From assembly GCA_014925825.1 (NCBI GenBank), contig JACGCK010000069.1, positions 173,827 through 237,826 on the forward strand: a stretch of DNA of 64,000 bases, in the 5' to 3' direction. Below are positions 22,740 through 35,085 of this stretch, one piece after another. Source of the DNA: Pholiota molesta. Taxonomy: Eukaryota > Basidiomycota > Agaricomycetes > Agaricales > Strophariaceae. The notes below the pieces were generated by a model. It did no database searches and had not been told where the DNA came from. It saw nothing but the letters and a program-made list of their open reading frames with translations. The first letter of the stretch is position 1; every line of letters starts with the position of its first letter. The position numbers and the translations under genes are program-made.

Positions 22740-23682
22740 TCAATCTTCGGCCGCGATCATTGTTTCCTTCATTTTCTTCGCCATATCTCGGGTTTCCCCG
22801 CTCGCCTCGTCATTTACTGCTATCTCATCCAATCTCTGCTTCCAGAACTCCCATCGTTCGACAGAAAACCCTGCACTCCCTTTCCAATATTTTCCTCCGC
22901 CCATGTCATTCCGACTAGCGCCCTCTCCATTCACTTTGCAAAAGCCGAAAATGAGCTTGCTGGCAAGTGAGATCCACACATTCGCCACGGGGATGCCAGT
23001 GTCCAGATGCGGGCCGACTTTGTCGTAGCCCCGAATGTAGAAGTCCGGATCGACCTCGAGAACGTTGCGTATACGGTATACGGCGAGTCTTGAGATGTCG
23101 GAAACACCCGCTGTGGTCAACCGCGCGGCGAAGGATTGGAAGTTGATATCACGGATACGCGAGCGCTTTTGGTGGTCTGAATCATCGTTTATGATGATGC
23201 CTATCCAATGAAGAATGAGTAACACATCGTGAGCCCGCATGTACGAAAACGGGATCATTGTTCACCGTGCGTTTCGACGTTGTCCGTCAGAACGTGATCA
23301 AGGACCGGGAGATCGGCCCAAAGCTTCGTGGGCTCGTCGTCCCAATTGGCGATGGCAATCGTGGCTGGATCGGAAGGTCGCGGAGGGCCTTGATCAACGC
23401 GACGAGTCTGTCCTGCGATGGGTGCTGCCAAGGGATTTGCTCTACCACCACGATGACAAGATCCCAGAGGTGCAGCAGGGCGGTGTAGTCCACCGATGCA
23501 GGCGGGAACAGTTTGTCGATCTCCTGCGCGGCGGTCGGTGTTGATATCGCGGATGAGGGCTGGAGGTATGCATCGAGGATGGAGAAGACTTTCTGTTCCA
23601 CATCGAGAGTGTCCTGATGCCGCACCTTTTGTCCGTCTGTGTATTCGGGGAAGAGAAGGTTCAAAGCGGTAGTGGTTGACAT
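22740..23682 (-). pseudogene. DUF3632 family, copy 2, frameshifted
   Basis: The layout equals copy 1: exon 1 is 23682-23266 and exon 2 is 23200-22740. A single base is missing near 23368-23376: where copy 1 reads CTCCCCGATC, this copy reads CTTCCGATC. This shifts the frame after ALIKALRDLP. Everything downstream (NVWISLASKLIFGFCKVN, ERWEFWKQRLDEIAVN) is otherwise conserved in the original frame. The gene is therefore either recently broken or affected by a sequencing error. Confidence 0.75.
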
Positions 23683-23689
23683 GATTGTA

Positions 23690-24572
23690 GGAAGAATGGC
23701 GAAGATGGAATGAATGGACTTAAAAACGAAGTCACGGCGCTGGTGATCTATTGATAACTTTTTCATCAAAGCGTTTGATCTGGAGTGGCATCTGACATCG
23801 GCGTCGGCTTACCATGAACAAGGATTTCGATCATCATTCATCGCGTAAGTTCTATTTTGGCGAAGTAGCTGATTCCATAGACCTTGTGGGTCCCAAGCCT
23901 GCAACGAAAATTAATGACCCACATGGTCAAGATAAGAAGCACAATGTAAAACTTGCGAAAATCTGCGAAAGATTTGACGAATGCATTATTCGTCGCGTGG
24001 TTTCTATTTCGGCGAGGAGTATTTAGGTGACTCCTGGGGCTTTGTAGTCCATCGCGTAAGTTCTAGTTCGGCGAAGTTGCTGATCCCTGGGACCTTGTCT
24101 GGTGACTGAGGCAATGACTTTCAATAATGCCTCCAATCTTGAATCCAGTCACTGCCCCAGTTTGAACTCGATTCCAGGTATTTTACGTCCTATGGACTTT
24201 CACCAAATGCATTTGAAATGGGCTCTCCATGCGTGTAATTCTGTTTAATCTGTTCCGGAAAGATTTATTTACAGGATCCGGACGCTGCTTTGGGCACTGG
24301 GCTAGGTGTTCCTAACCGTCGCGTATAGGCGTTAGTATGACAAGGGCTCCATATGTCAGTATTGCGAAAGAACCAAGCTAATGACTGTTCAGCTTCGGCG
24401 TTAGCACATTAATCCAACATGCTCGGTATGAACACATGCACACTGAAATCATTGCAATTTATGCGAAAAGTATTCGAATGAATTGCCATTTATGCAAATC
24501 AATACACCTTTTGTCGGTCGGATATACCGCGACTATCTGCGCGCTCAGAGCACCTGATCAACGCTCGAAAAC
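23690..24572. other. Intergenic with repeated DUF3632 upstream block
   Basis: The run containing CGTAAGTTCTATTTTGGCGAAG occurs at 23840-23865 and again around 24050-24080. Related copies lie at 20700-20730 and 62640-62665, all on the 5' side of DUF3632 genes. No gene was seen. Confidence 0.5.
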
Positions 24573-24580
24573 TATAAAAG
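24573..24580 (+). promoter_or_regulatory. TATA box of six-cysteine secreted protein
   Basis: TATAAAAG lies 132 bp before the ATG at 24705. Confidence 0.45.
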
Positions 24581-24704
24581 ACTATGGATCTGGTTGCGTA
24601 TTCTTTGCCCGGTGCCCTGGAACCCATTCGACCCATACGAACTTACTCACAGTCTTCATTCTCACTTAACAATCTCGAAACTTGCACCTTTTACATCTTC
24701 AATA

Positions 24705-25224
24705 ATGAAAAACGTCTTTATTACCTGCCTTCTCGCGTTCCCGCTGCTTCTGGCGTCGGCGGCTCCTTTGGATGTCCCGAAGCTGGACCGTAGAAGCGGC
24801 GTGCATGTCGTTGCACGTCCAACCACCCCCAGACATTCGTGTACCTGCCGTGAGTTGTTATAATTGATGACTCGAGTCGAGAACTTGGACTAACGGGTTT
24901 TACTTTAGATGGACGGGTACATCACGATGTCTACCATAGCGCACAGTAAGTCCTGCGGATAATGAATACTGAATCAGGGACTGAATTAATCAACAGCGAT
25001 CCCAACGAGTACCACAATCTGGAGGCACTCCACTTGCCCAATTGTCCCGAGCCAATGGCAAGGTGGAAGCTCAACGATGTAGACCGCGCAGTTTATAGTG
25101 GAGAGTAAGTGCCCATGTCTTGTTCCAACTCCCAAGAAGTTGATTTATAATATTTTACAGACACTTCTGCGGGTGCATAACGCATCAGGGAGCACCTACT
25201 AGAAACGCGTTCATTCTTTGCTGA
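24705..25224 (+). CDS. Small secreted six-cysteine protein
   Basis: Four exons join in frame: 24705-24849, 24909-24945 (37 nt), 24997-25104 and 25161-25224. Together they make 117 residues. The first 20 or so residues are a signal peptide (MKNVFITCLLAFPLLLASAA). LDRR at about 27-30 is a possible Kex2-type processing site. The mature protein holds cysteines in SCTCH, NCPEP, HFCGC and a terminal FILC. It is rich in His and Asn (HHDVYHSAHDPNEYH). I do not recognise the family. All three introns have GT..AG ends of 50-60 nt and phases that fit, which is good evidence for a real gene. It is an effector-like small secreted protein; its role is unknown. Confidence 0.7.
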
Positions 25225-26715
25225 GCATGTTCTAGAAAGTAAAAATGCATAGCATATTTGACGCTTAATGTAGAATATAATGGATTTGTTGAGTATGAGT
25301 CATTGAATTTGAACGCGCATCTCAATCTCGGGTGAGCCTCAGGATTGTTTCTTTCGCCTCTGTAAGAGGGACAAGAGCTCCCGCTCCTTAAATGGCAAAA
25401 GACCCATATGTATATTGACCAACACCGAACATTGACCGAACACTGTGCAGAAGATCAGTAAACCTATGTATAAATAGTGCAAACGAATAAAATTCATCTC
25501 GCAATGGCCTCGGAGCGGATCTTTCATCTGCATCGCTGCCTCAAGAATACCTTGTTTATGTCGTTTTCTCAGAATTACCCTGTTGGGTAGATTGTACGGC
25601 TCCTTGTAAATCGGGGAAAAAGTGGTTATAAATCTATCGATCTACAAACGAATAAAATCCGACATGTTTAGAAACAATAATAAAGGAATTAACTTGTGTG
25701 ATGAACGCAGAGAAGCACTGCACCTTTCGCGAAACGGGTTCTATGTCGGGAAGCATTCTATCGAGGATATCGATACCCGCTTGCCGTTTCCTCTTTTAGA
25801 GGGGTAAATAAAAATTAAATTGTCGGTCACCGGCCTAATGTGACAAGTGACGAGTGACGAGAACCCACGTAGCATCACGCTTTGAACTTTCTGAACTGCA
25901 GCGTCCACAGCGTCCAACCTTTCCCAGTCCACCATATGCAGAAGGGACAGGCGCTTCATCTCCTTGGGGCGTCCGTTGATTCGAGCTGTACATTCTACGG
26001 AGCAAGTAAGCAGGCTTATCGTTTCTTTCTGTCTGCATGGCTAGACGAGCGAGGAAGCGAGGAGCGAAGCTCCGAGCTGACGAGCGAGGGGTAGAGACTA
26101 GGGACAAGGGTGGCACGGCGGCGAAGAGAATGGGCGCCCAGTGTGACCCAAGCGCAGGATCTACTTAGAAAGAAGGTGTCAGTAAAGTTTTATGCAATGT
26201 AATACAACACGAACTTCATTGCTCTCCTCCTCCCCAGCGGCGATCCTCCTAACTCAACTCCCTGTACGCGGTGATGGAATCGTGTTCGCGATGGCGAAGC
26301 GTGTCTGGGGTGCAGTGGTACTGACATGCTGTATCAGTTCCAGTCACCATTTGCCGGCCTGAGCAGCGGATCTTCCAAGATGTCAAGTTAATGTTGCCAG
26401 GGAAAATATCAACGTGACGCACCTGGACCGAGTTGAAAAACAGCCTTTATCCGCGTCTCCAGCGCCTCGGTCACATGCTAAATTAACGAGTCCTAGGCGG
26501 CGGAGGTGTTTCAACCCTCCCCTACGACACTTTCCTTGCTTCCTCCTTTCCTCCGCTTCTTGCGCGTTAGTATTGATCCTTTCGAAGCTCTCCATCACCG
26601 TCTCGGCTCTCGAACCTAAAGGCCCTGACATGCCCACAAACGCATCTGACTGCCTTTCTTCCCTTTCGCCTGCTGTCCACCGACGCTAGCTATGTCTCTT
26701 CGGTCTTCTAAAACG
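25225..26715. other. Intergenic with upstream block shared with the third peroxidase copy
   Basis: 25860-26040 (AACTGCAGCGTCCA..., CACCATATGCAG, GCAAGTAAGCAGGCTTATC) matches 37490-37640 with substitutions and small gaps. 26290-26500 matches 36940-37150 and, inverted, 8640-8780. No gene is supported. Confidence 0.5.
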
Positions 26716-27856
26716 ATGCGGGGGTTCGGCTTCCTCGTCTCGGTCTCTTCCCTTCACAGCGCACTCGTAGCGATCACGGCAGCGTACCAATGGCCAGACC
26801 CGCAATACGAGGTCCACCCTCACACCTGCCATTCCTACTTATCCCACGCTAACTAATCTCCGTCCCCACCAGGTAGCGGTCACCCGCCGCGGCCGAGAAC
26901 GCCAACACCACCCCGCGCTCCATCACGCTGTACTGGTGCGACGCGCGGGCCCGCCGCGGACTGCCCCGGCTCCACCGCATCCTTCACCACGATCGCGCAC
27001 CCGACGCCGTTCAAAGACATCCTTTTGTCTCGCCCGTGACGCACGCGCTCCGGACCTCGTTCGTCGAGTATGAGCTGGCTGTGCCGGTGGATCCGGGCCG
27101 GGGGTGGGGCGGTTCTGGTTTGAGGCGCTGAGTGCGCCGGGCGCGGGCGCGTGCAGGATAATGGGGGGCGGGGTATGCAGATGATACGGTGTTTTTGTCC
27201 CTGATGGGCGGGAGTGGGGGCGGTGGTGTTTGATTTCGTTGTTGGAGTGTGTGCTTTGTTTCTTTGCTTCCACCGGTTTTGCGCCAGAGCGCACGAGGTT
27301 GCGTAATGTGCTGCTGACACTTCTTTTTTCTTTCGGAATAGATCCCGAGTAACTCGACGCCGACACTCGCGACGGTCCAGGCTTACGACAACACCTTCCG
27401 CAGCGCGTTGAGCGCGCCCCTTTGTGTCCGTCGCCAGTTCCACGAACCACACCCTCGCCACGCTCCCGCTCCCGCTCCTCAACTACACCCTCTACACCGC
27501 GCGCTTCACCACGCCCGCGGGCACCGCGGGCCGCCGACGGTGGACATCGCGGTCGAGGACGACGGGGTGCGGCACACGGTGGACTTTATGCGCCCGCGGC
27601 CGGTAGGCGCGGCGGGGCGTGCGGTGGCGAGTGCGGCGGTGGGCGCGGCGGCGAGCAAAGACGGTGGTTGGGGTGCCGACCGCGGCGGTGTCAACGGCGG
27701 CGGTGTCAGCGGCGGGGCGAGTGCGAGTGCGACGGCGGGGGGCGGGCAGGCTTCTGGGCTGGGAGGCTGGCTGTGGGTGGGTTGCTGCAGGGGCTGGCGG
27801 TGCTGGTGGTGGGCGGTGGGATGGTGCTGGGTGGGCGATACGAGTGTGGTAATTGA
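26716..27856 (+). pseudogene. Haem peroxidase pseudogene P2 (catalytic domain deleted)
   Basis: The start (MRGFGFLVSVSSLHSALV..., AYQWPDPQYEV) equals exon 1 of the gene at 4597-7111. After PQYEV the sequence passes straight into the end of intron 6 and exon 7 (VAVT, then the Asn-Thr-Thr-Pro-Arg region in shifted frame). All haem-site exons are missing. Further shifts occur, and the C-terminal region is recognisable in pieces (VDIAVEDDGV, then LLQGLAVLVVGGGMVL). It cannot encode a peroxidase. Confidence 0.8.
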
Positions 27857-29879
27857 TGAGGATGGGCGCTGGAGTTGCGTGTGCGACGTCGGTGGTATTG
27901 AGTTATTGGTTATGGGTTATTCAGGTATTCGTAACTGCGCAATGGATGGACATTCAATATTCAGCACTCGTGGTGAGTATTATCCGATAAACAACTTCTT
28001 CCTTCCCAAATTCAGAAATACAGGCGCGATAGTAATGACATTTGCTAATCTGCGCCTCTGCTGCTCAGACGCAAATTCTAGCGTCAGTGCGTGGGCAGAT
28101 GTATGGACCCGATGAGGACGCCAGCGAGCGCATAGATCCTGTAAACCTGGGAATTGTCTATGGAAGCTGCAAAGAACATTGACCCAGGCACATCTTGGCA
28201 TCGTACCTTCCCATTTGGGGAGCGGGGAAACTGTAATTGATAATACTCTTATAGTGTTTGTATGTTGCGTAGCCTTGTTGAATTGACTGGGTCTTTGGCA
28301 GTAAACTTCGTGTAATCTATGTATCTTCTTGAGTAACTCGGGTTTGCCGGAGAAGCCCCTGTAATTAGACCACCTGCTCTTTCCTCCTGCCACGATCTTC
28401 TCTCACGGAAAGCTTGACAAGGTCGTAATTAACCTGTAATTAACAGCCCTTGTGGTTTTCGTTGTAGTCATCCGATTGGAAAGGAGAGACGTCCCTCATC
28501 GAGCCCAACACTTCTGTCCCGAATCGATGATGGATGTTCCTTCTTCGCATCCTCCTGAACTGAGATGTTTGATACCTTCCGCAGCTGTGGCTTGCGAACA
28601 AAATTGGTTTATTGCTCTGGTGAGTGTCCAATCTTTGTTCGGGGAATCGTTACTTGTTCCAATGATGAGTGCTATTCAGGATGACGATTCGTCGACGAAA
28701 TCACCGCGGAACCGTGGAAAGATTGCCATCGCTGGTTAGACTTCCTATTGGCAGATTGATTTTCGATAACATACAGCCGAAGAACGATACAGAACTTGCC
28801 ATGTATAGCTCCTGTAATGCTAATTTTGCCCTTGTGCGCATAACGCACCTTCCCGTGCTTGTCCTGTGCACCCACTGCGCGTACTTCGGACTCACGGCAC
28901 TTTGGCAGTGCATCGTGTTCTGTTCTTTGTCCCCATGACTAGTCGTTCTTCCTTCTCCATACTGCGCTTCCTGCCAGGAAGCATATCAGTACTCGGTTAC
29001 AACTGGAACAGTGTCAAACACACGCTGCCCAAAGCGAAGTTTGGCAGAGTTCGAATTAAATGCCGCGATTCCTGGTAATGGCCTCCTGTGCCCCGAGGGG
29101 TGTAAAGCTAAGGCACACAATGCATATATAGAGGGTTCGAGTTTCGGTAGCTATCAAAACACTGGTTCCACGTCTCTCGGACAAAATTGGCGCTAGATTG
29201 AAAGCCAACCTGATAACGAGTGGCGGGACGGCCAAATATGACTCTCAAGCAACCGCAGTTCCCACACTTCGAAGATGGATAAATCTGATATTCCAAGCAA
29301 TGATGAACACCAAAATTAGCAGCTTCACCTACCCGAGGTAAATACCAAAGGCCCTCAAGCATCACTGAGAACAGTACTCTAGGGAATAAATAACACCGGT
29401 AATTACTCTATGCTCCTGGAATTGTTCAAGCAATGACTCAACGAGTGATATTTTCACCGAAGTTAATGCAAGCACATAAGAGATTTATATAGAACATATC
29501 AGTATCTGATTATTCTTTCTAGATGCATTGATCGCCGTGGAGAGAGCGTTTAATGAAACGATTAACTTGATGAACTAGCAGAAGCATTTCTATGCAATGG
29601 GCATAAGCCGATAGATCTCAAGATAGATATGAATAAAAGCGCCCACAAAGAGCACTGGATTGTGGATCAAGTGTAGACATATTTTACACTGCAATACCCT
29701 TTGGAATGAAGTAAGTTTGATGAGCAGCATATGCAGCGGCGTCCTTCGAAGCGTGATTGATGAAACCTGTCTGATATTTGTGCGTTCAGTCTAAACGTGA
29801 GAGCAGATGGAATCGCTGAGGTAGAGCGGAGAGTAGTTAAATACAAGGCAGGGATGTAACTCACATCCACTCTTGAGTC
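27857..29879. other. Intergenic linking P2 to DUF6534 copy B
   Basis: 27900-28960 matches 39960-40905 downstream of P3. 27980-28150 (-) holds a relic of the tail of the membrane protein at 9440-11202 (LTLEFASEQQ, VITIAPVFLNL). From about 29230 to 29879 the sequence is the 5' flank shared by all DUF6534 copies. Nothing else is recognised. Confidence 0.55.
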
Positions 29880-32800
29880 ATGTCGTCTGGTAGCTCTCTT
29901 ACACCTCAGCTTCCACTGGTAGCAAATCTTGGTTTAACTTATGGCGCATATTTGATTGGGACCATTGTAGCTGCGTCGTACGTGCCCTCAATCCTCTCAC
30001 GATGTCCCAGACTCTGATCGATTACAGGCTATATGGAATCTTAGTATCTCAGACGATATACTACTTCAACCAGTACCCTAAAGATCCTCCGACATTCAAA
30101 ATACTGGTAGGTTGCTTCTCTTAACCCTAAATATTGAATATCGTGGTTGAAAATAGTCCAGGTTTTGTCACTATTGTATGCCAAGTTTAGGGAAATTTAC
30201 CACGGTATATGCTCACCTTTTTACAGTATTTTGGACACTTTGACGATTATCTTCGAAACACACGGAGTATACCATTATCTCATTGTTACCTTCGGAAATT
30301 TTGAAATGCTTCTTATTCAAGTCTGGTACGTGTTGTTTTCGGTATCTCCCAATAGTATACTAAGTATTTCTCTTTCAGGAGCATACAGGTTCGTGAAATT
30401 TCCTTGCGTCTTCTGTAGTATTCATTGATCATCAAAATAGGTTGAACTTCTTATAGCGGTATGGTTCATTCATGGCTCTGCCCCCTAGAACCCGCTGACT
30501 GGTTACTAGTATACGATCAAGTTATTTGTGCAAGGGTCAGTTCATGAATTTTCAGATATTCGCCATGATCAAACTTTTCGTCATGTATTAGGTTCTTTGT
30601 AGTGCGCATTTGGGAATGTACGTTGCTGTTGACAAACTTATGACATCTGTTTTTCTAATCCAAGTCTCTGCATTCCAGTGACCAGTCGCAAAAGGTTCTT
30701 ACCTGGGGTTATTGTACGTGCCGGGGATCAGAGATTATTAACGATATTGATTACTGACATCACTCTAGACTTTCTTCAGCCTAGCTGCATTCGGTAAGTC
30801 GATAGCCGCCCCTTCTCTGAATCTGCAATCACTAAGGCAGACAATTTTTACTAGGAGCTGGACTTGGTAAGCTCCTTGAAAATGATTGGCGCTTGTATTC
30901 TGATTAACCCTATTCAAAGCCATTGTCGTTAAATTGTATGCTCCGAGTTGCTGCTGCGTGGTCTACAACGAGCTGACTTCGATCTCAGATTTACGTTCAA
31001 ATTTTGGAGTTCATCTCTCCTTCCCTATATAAAGGTTAATATAAAAATTTCTTCCTCATGAAAAATAAACCTTACACCCTCCCTTTATTTGCCGCCAGAT
31101 ACTGGTGGCGGTTAATAAGTCGCTTGAAACATGTGCGGATGCCCTTATTACCGCAGCTCTCTGCTTTTACCTCCATAGAGGTCGCTCTGAGGTCAGCAGG
31201 TGTGTATCCAAATGAGAAATACCGGTAACCGGAGAAGTCAGACGCATGGATGCTCATCTCAGTGATATCAGCTCGTTCTCTTAATCCTAGCTTATCTCCT
31301 CAAGGGCGGTAGGATTAAGTATATCCTTTGTTTCATAGTCAAGACAAGCCCAAGACGACCAATAAATTTAATCCTATCCTCCTCGAGCCTACTTGGGATT
31401 GATTTACAGTAGGATCAATGCTACCATTTAAGCCTACAAATAATCCTAAGGGCCATTCAATTGAATCCTACTCTCGACCCGCTTTGGATTAATTCTAGCA
31501 ATAGTTGGCCATAGGAGTAATGATACCATCTTAGTCTACAAATAATCATATTCCACTTTCGTGTCTCCACGCCATATGCAGCGCTCTGCGCAGCGCTGAT
31601 TGTACGTGTAGACGGTAAGTGCGAGGCTCCCGGCATCCTCCCTGCCATCTGCATGCTCGTTCGTCCTCCCCTTTGATTCTCTTATTGCCTGCGCAGCCCA
31701 CCCGCACCAGACCGTCATTGTCCTGCGCAAGGGTAGTAGCGCCCACTGTGCCATCCGGCGGGTGCGCGTCGGCGGCCAATGAGTTGGCAGGCGTCAAGGA
31801 GAGGGTGAATGGGTGAAAGATGTAGGTGTGCGGGGTGGTAGGAGTCGCAATACCGTTCGTGCCATTCGTTAGCTTTCCTGCACGCCGTTACAGCGAGCTT
31901 GGACATACTGTGTACGCGGTTAGTGCCGTTCGTTAGCTTGCCTGCACGCCTTTACAACGAGCTTGGACATACTGTGTACGCGCCTTCACGCCGTTTGGAG
32001 CCCGCATGTGTCCCATGTTGTCCATGCCCTCCGACCTGCGGCTGATTGGCTCGTGGTTGAGGGCGAGGGCGAACTATGGGTGGCGCGACTCGCAACGGCA
32101 GGGCTCTGTCGTAGTCATTGGCGGCGGCGTCCTCGATGTCGTCGTCGGTTGCTTTGGCCTTGCGGAGGGGTTTGGACGGCGGTGCATGGCGAGGTGCTGG
32201 CAGGGGCGAGGTAAGCACGGATGTAGGACAACAGAAGGAAACTCACTTGATGTCCCCTGGTAGCCACCAACGCATCCCGCGGGATGGAACGATAGGCCTG
32301 GTGCTCATACAAAATACGTCGACATCGACCATGGCGCTTCAAACACGACATCAGCGCGTGCGGCATGCCATTGCAATGAGCGCCGACGTACCGTATATAC
32401 GCTCGAGTGGGCTGGCGCCTCGCGTTGCCCATTCATCCGATCTTCGGTGGACTTGCTTCGTCGCGAGCGCCCGGAATCATCGTCGTCGAGAGCGAGGGAG
32501 AACGGCGGGGTGTAGGAGCGGCGAGCCTCCGTCGTCGTCATCTTCGGCTGTGATGTCCCTGTGAAGAACTATAAGTGGCCAAGGGGGTTGGAAAACACAC
32601 ATGCCGTTCGAGTGGGAAGGTGATCGTACGTGAATAAAGAGTGTGTGAGCGATCTTCCAAGTGGCATCAGGCAGATCGAGAGCCCGGGCGCGAGCTCGAT
32701 CGATCCGCCGAAGATAAGACTTACAGTGTAAGAATTTCGCCTGGGGCTACTCTCATGCGCTTGGTAGTAGGAGATGGACGCGAAGTTGAGTTCGACGCGA

Positions 32801-34459
32801 AGTTCAACTTCAAGTTCAAGTTGAGAGGCATTCCGTTGTCACATGATCTACCGTGCCAATGGGCCCTGGCCCTCCACCCGATGATTCTATTGTCAGGAAA
32901 TGGATTAAGGCCATATAGATACTGCCTTATTGTGACGTAGTACTTCAATTGTTATGGGCCACGACTGTGGCCAGAAATAAAATTATATAAGACCAGCTGG
33001 TAAATTCATCGACGCCTTCCTCCCACACATCAGACCTTCACCATCCAACTCATTACCCCTTATTAATTTCGTTCTTTTAGTACGTTCATCTGTGGCATAA
33101 CTCCGCATGCATCTAGCTAATTTGACTGTTACAGATATAACATTCAAGATGCATTGTTGGAGTTGGTATGTTTTATTGTCATTTCGTCACCAACCATTCA
33201 CAAGGGACCGGAATGCAGGCATCAAAGCTGTTTGTTGCCTGAAACCTACACATATGCCTATCCTTTGAATCGGCTTTGATTATTAGCCTATCCTAAGCCT
33301 ACCCTACGCTTATCCCTATCATGGAATAGGCTTATCAGTAGGATAGGCTTATGCTAGGCTTACTTTGTCACCAATATTGATCCTATAGCTATATCTCATA
33401 TTCGTAGGATTATGTAGGATTACTAGTGTACCTGATTAAATAATCGACGATAGGATTACATTGGATTACAATAGACTTGTTTATAATATTATACGCTTAA
33501 TCCTACCATATAACATAGTCTATCAACTTGGATAACAATCCAAAGGAAATCAGTCGGATTATGTAGGAATCCAGTAGGATTAAAGTCTACTTTGCGGGAC
33601 TACAATAGACTTGATTCTATGACACACTGTAAACAGTAAGGCGTAGGCTCAATCCCACTGCCCTTTGGACCCCAAAGTAGGATTGAGCGCACGAGTTGAG
33701 ACAGGTGCTCATCTATGTTTTTTATTAGGACAAACACCATGCTCAATAAATTGATAGTCTTTGCAGTCAATCGGGGTGCTATTACGACGTAGGTCCACTG
33801 TCAAGCATGCCCATTGAGCGTTGACGTTGAAGACCTGGTAACTGACTTTGATATAAAGGTTTCTTCAACTTTTCTGCTTGATTGCTGTGAGATTTCACTC
33901 ATTGACAGGTTCGATTTATGGGTATCTAATATGTACAATAGTATGAAATAAAGCCCGACTCAATGGCTTGGGTGGCATTTCACGTATCGATCAGTAAAGG
34001 TAGGCGTGGCTCAATGTGTTTTTTGTATGCGGCGCTCAACACTCAACCCTTGGTTTTTTAGTTTATACGAACTCTGTTCTTGCAACGTGAGTAGTCATGT
34101 TCAATGAACTAATATAAGGCGCCCATTAAACGTTTTTGCTTATTACTTTATCAGGTTGAACACCCGAAACGCAATCAAAGGAGTAGGAAAAGACGAAGAA
34201 ATTGTATCCGTTCGACTTGCAAATGACTCCATGAAGTTTTCAACCAGCATTTTAGTTCGTATCCCAAGCTAGCTAAATTTCCAAATCATAACACTAACCC
34301 TTATCCTCACCAATTTAGCGCAGCAACGAGCGCACGATTGTTCAGTCTTCAGCCCGGGGCGACAATGAGACCCGGCCAACGCTCAACAACAAGCCTTACA
34401 GTTTTTCAGCCTCCGATCCCGTTGAAATTAGTTTGCAAAAGACGGTAGAGAGTGAATAG
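29880..34459 (+). CDS. DUF6534 seven-TM protein, copy B, intact in 20 exons
   Basis: The exons are 29880-29977, 30028-30106, 30162-30175, 30227-30325, 30379-30388, 30441-30458, 30510-30535, 30592-30617, 30679-30713, 30769-30793, 30855-30866, 30920-30935, 30989-31034, 31099-31199, 33729-33788, 33859-33886, 33942-33999, 34062-34086, 34155-34254 and 34319-34459. They total 1017 nt, that is 338 residues, in one frame with GT..AG introns throughout. The family pattern is complete: LGLTYGAYLIGTIVAAS, LYGILVSQTIYYFNQYPKD, ILDTLTIIFETHG, HYLIVTFGN, FFVVRIWEL, KSLETCADALITAAL, NTMLNKLIVFAVNRG and VYTNSVLATLNTRNAIKG. The predicted topology is seven helices and the function is unknown. Five exons are 18 nt or shorter. 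Intron 14 contains a 2.4-kb hAT-like element. Whether that intron is still spliced is not known. Confidence 0.8.
31260..33705. mobile_element. Non-autonomous hAT-like DNA transposon
   Basis: The insertion is flanked by TGCTCATCT on both sides (31251-31259 and 33706-33714). The uninterrupted site GATGCTCATCTATG exists at 58749-58762 and, reversed, in copy A, so the target duplication is clear (8 or 9 bp). Ends begin CAGTGATATCAGCTCG, and inverted at the right end CCTGTCTCAACTCG, giving imperfect terminal inverted repeats. The outer 300-450 bp on each side are filled with TAGGATTA/TAATCCTA-type motifs in both orientations, as expected of transposase-binding subterminal repeats. No transposase was found. 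The interior (31560-32950) has base composition unlike the ends and holds weak frames that may be captured host sequence. Confidence 0.75.
31855..31982. repeat. Two-unit 64-bp tandem repeat inside the hAT-like element
   Basis: 31855-31918 and 31919-31982 are near-identical units, each ending in CATACTGTGTACGCG. Confidence 0.8.
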
Positions 34460-35085
34460 CGAAAGACAATATCCTCCCATATTTTAGTAAAGCATCGAGA
34501 TCCAACTTATCGTCGACACGGAGTGTCTAGTGTTAGTACGTATGAACGAGACCTAAACGTTGGAACAATCGCGTACTATTGTTGAAAGGGTAGAGTTCAG
34601 CTTCAGGCATGAAGGTTATGGTCAAGCCTCTCTTCGTGGCGCATTAGACCCCCCCCCTCAATCACTCAAACGATCCAACTGAATCATCTACCTGAGGCGC
34701 AAAATGCAAAATACGGCCCTAACAATCTCCTCCGACACCAAAATTGACCAAATGGCCTGCTATTTTCATTGCGATGGTGTCCGTCCGCCGGTTGCCACGG
34801 TTTCCTGTGGATGCGGGGGGGGTATTGTCGCAGGCGGTCGAGTTAGTCTTGATGGGAGGTCACGCCGGGAAGGATACGTTTAACACCAGTGCCGTGCCAC
34901 GAGGGTGCGCGCCAACATGGGAGGCGACGGCGAGAGGGAGAGCCGGGGGATGTCGATGAAGAGAGACACACTTATCATTCCGCGACCGAATAATCCAAAG
35001 CTTTCACGAGATTAACGAATTCTGGTAAAACAAAAAATATTATCAAAGTGTACACGAACGAGACTGCGCCATAAAGATTTATAGC
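34460..35085. other. 3' flank of DUF6534 copy B
   Basis: It matches the copy C flank (59497-59945) up to the run at about 34840, then jumps to the GGTGCGCGCCAACATGGGAG segment shared with 60485-60504. It therefore lacks about 0.5 kb present in copy C. No gene was seen. Confidence 0.5.
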
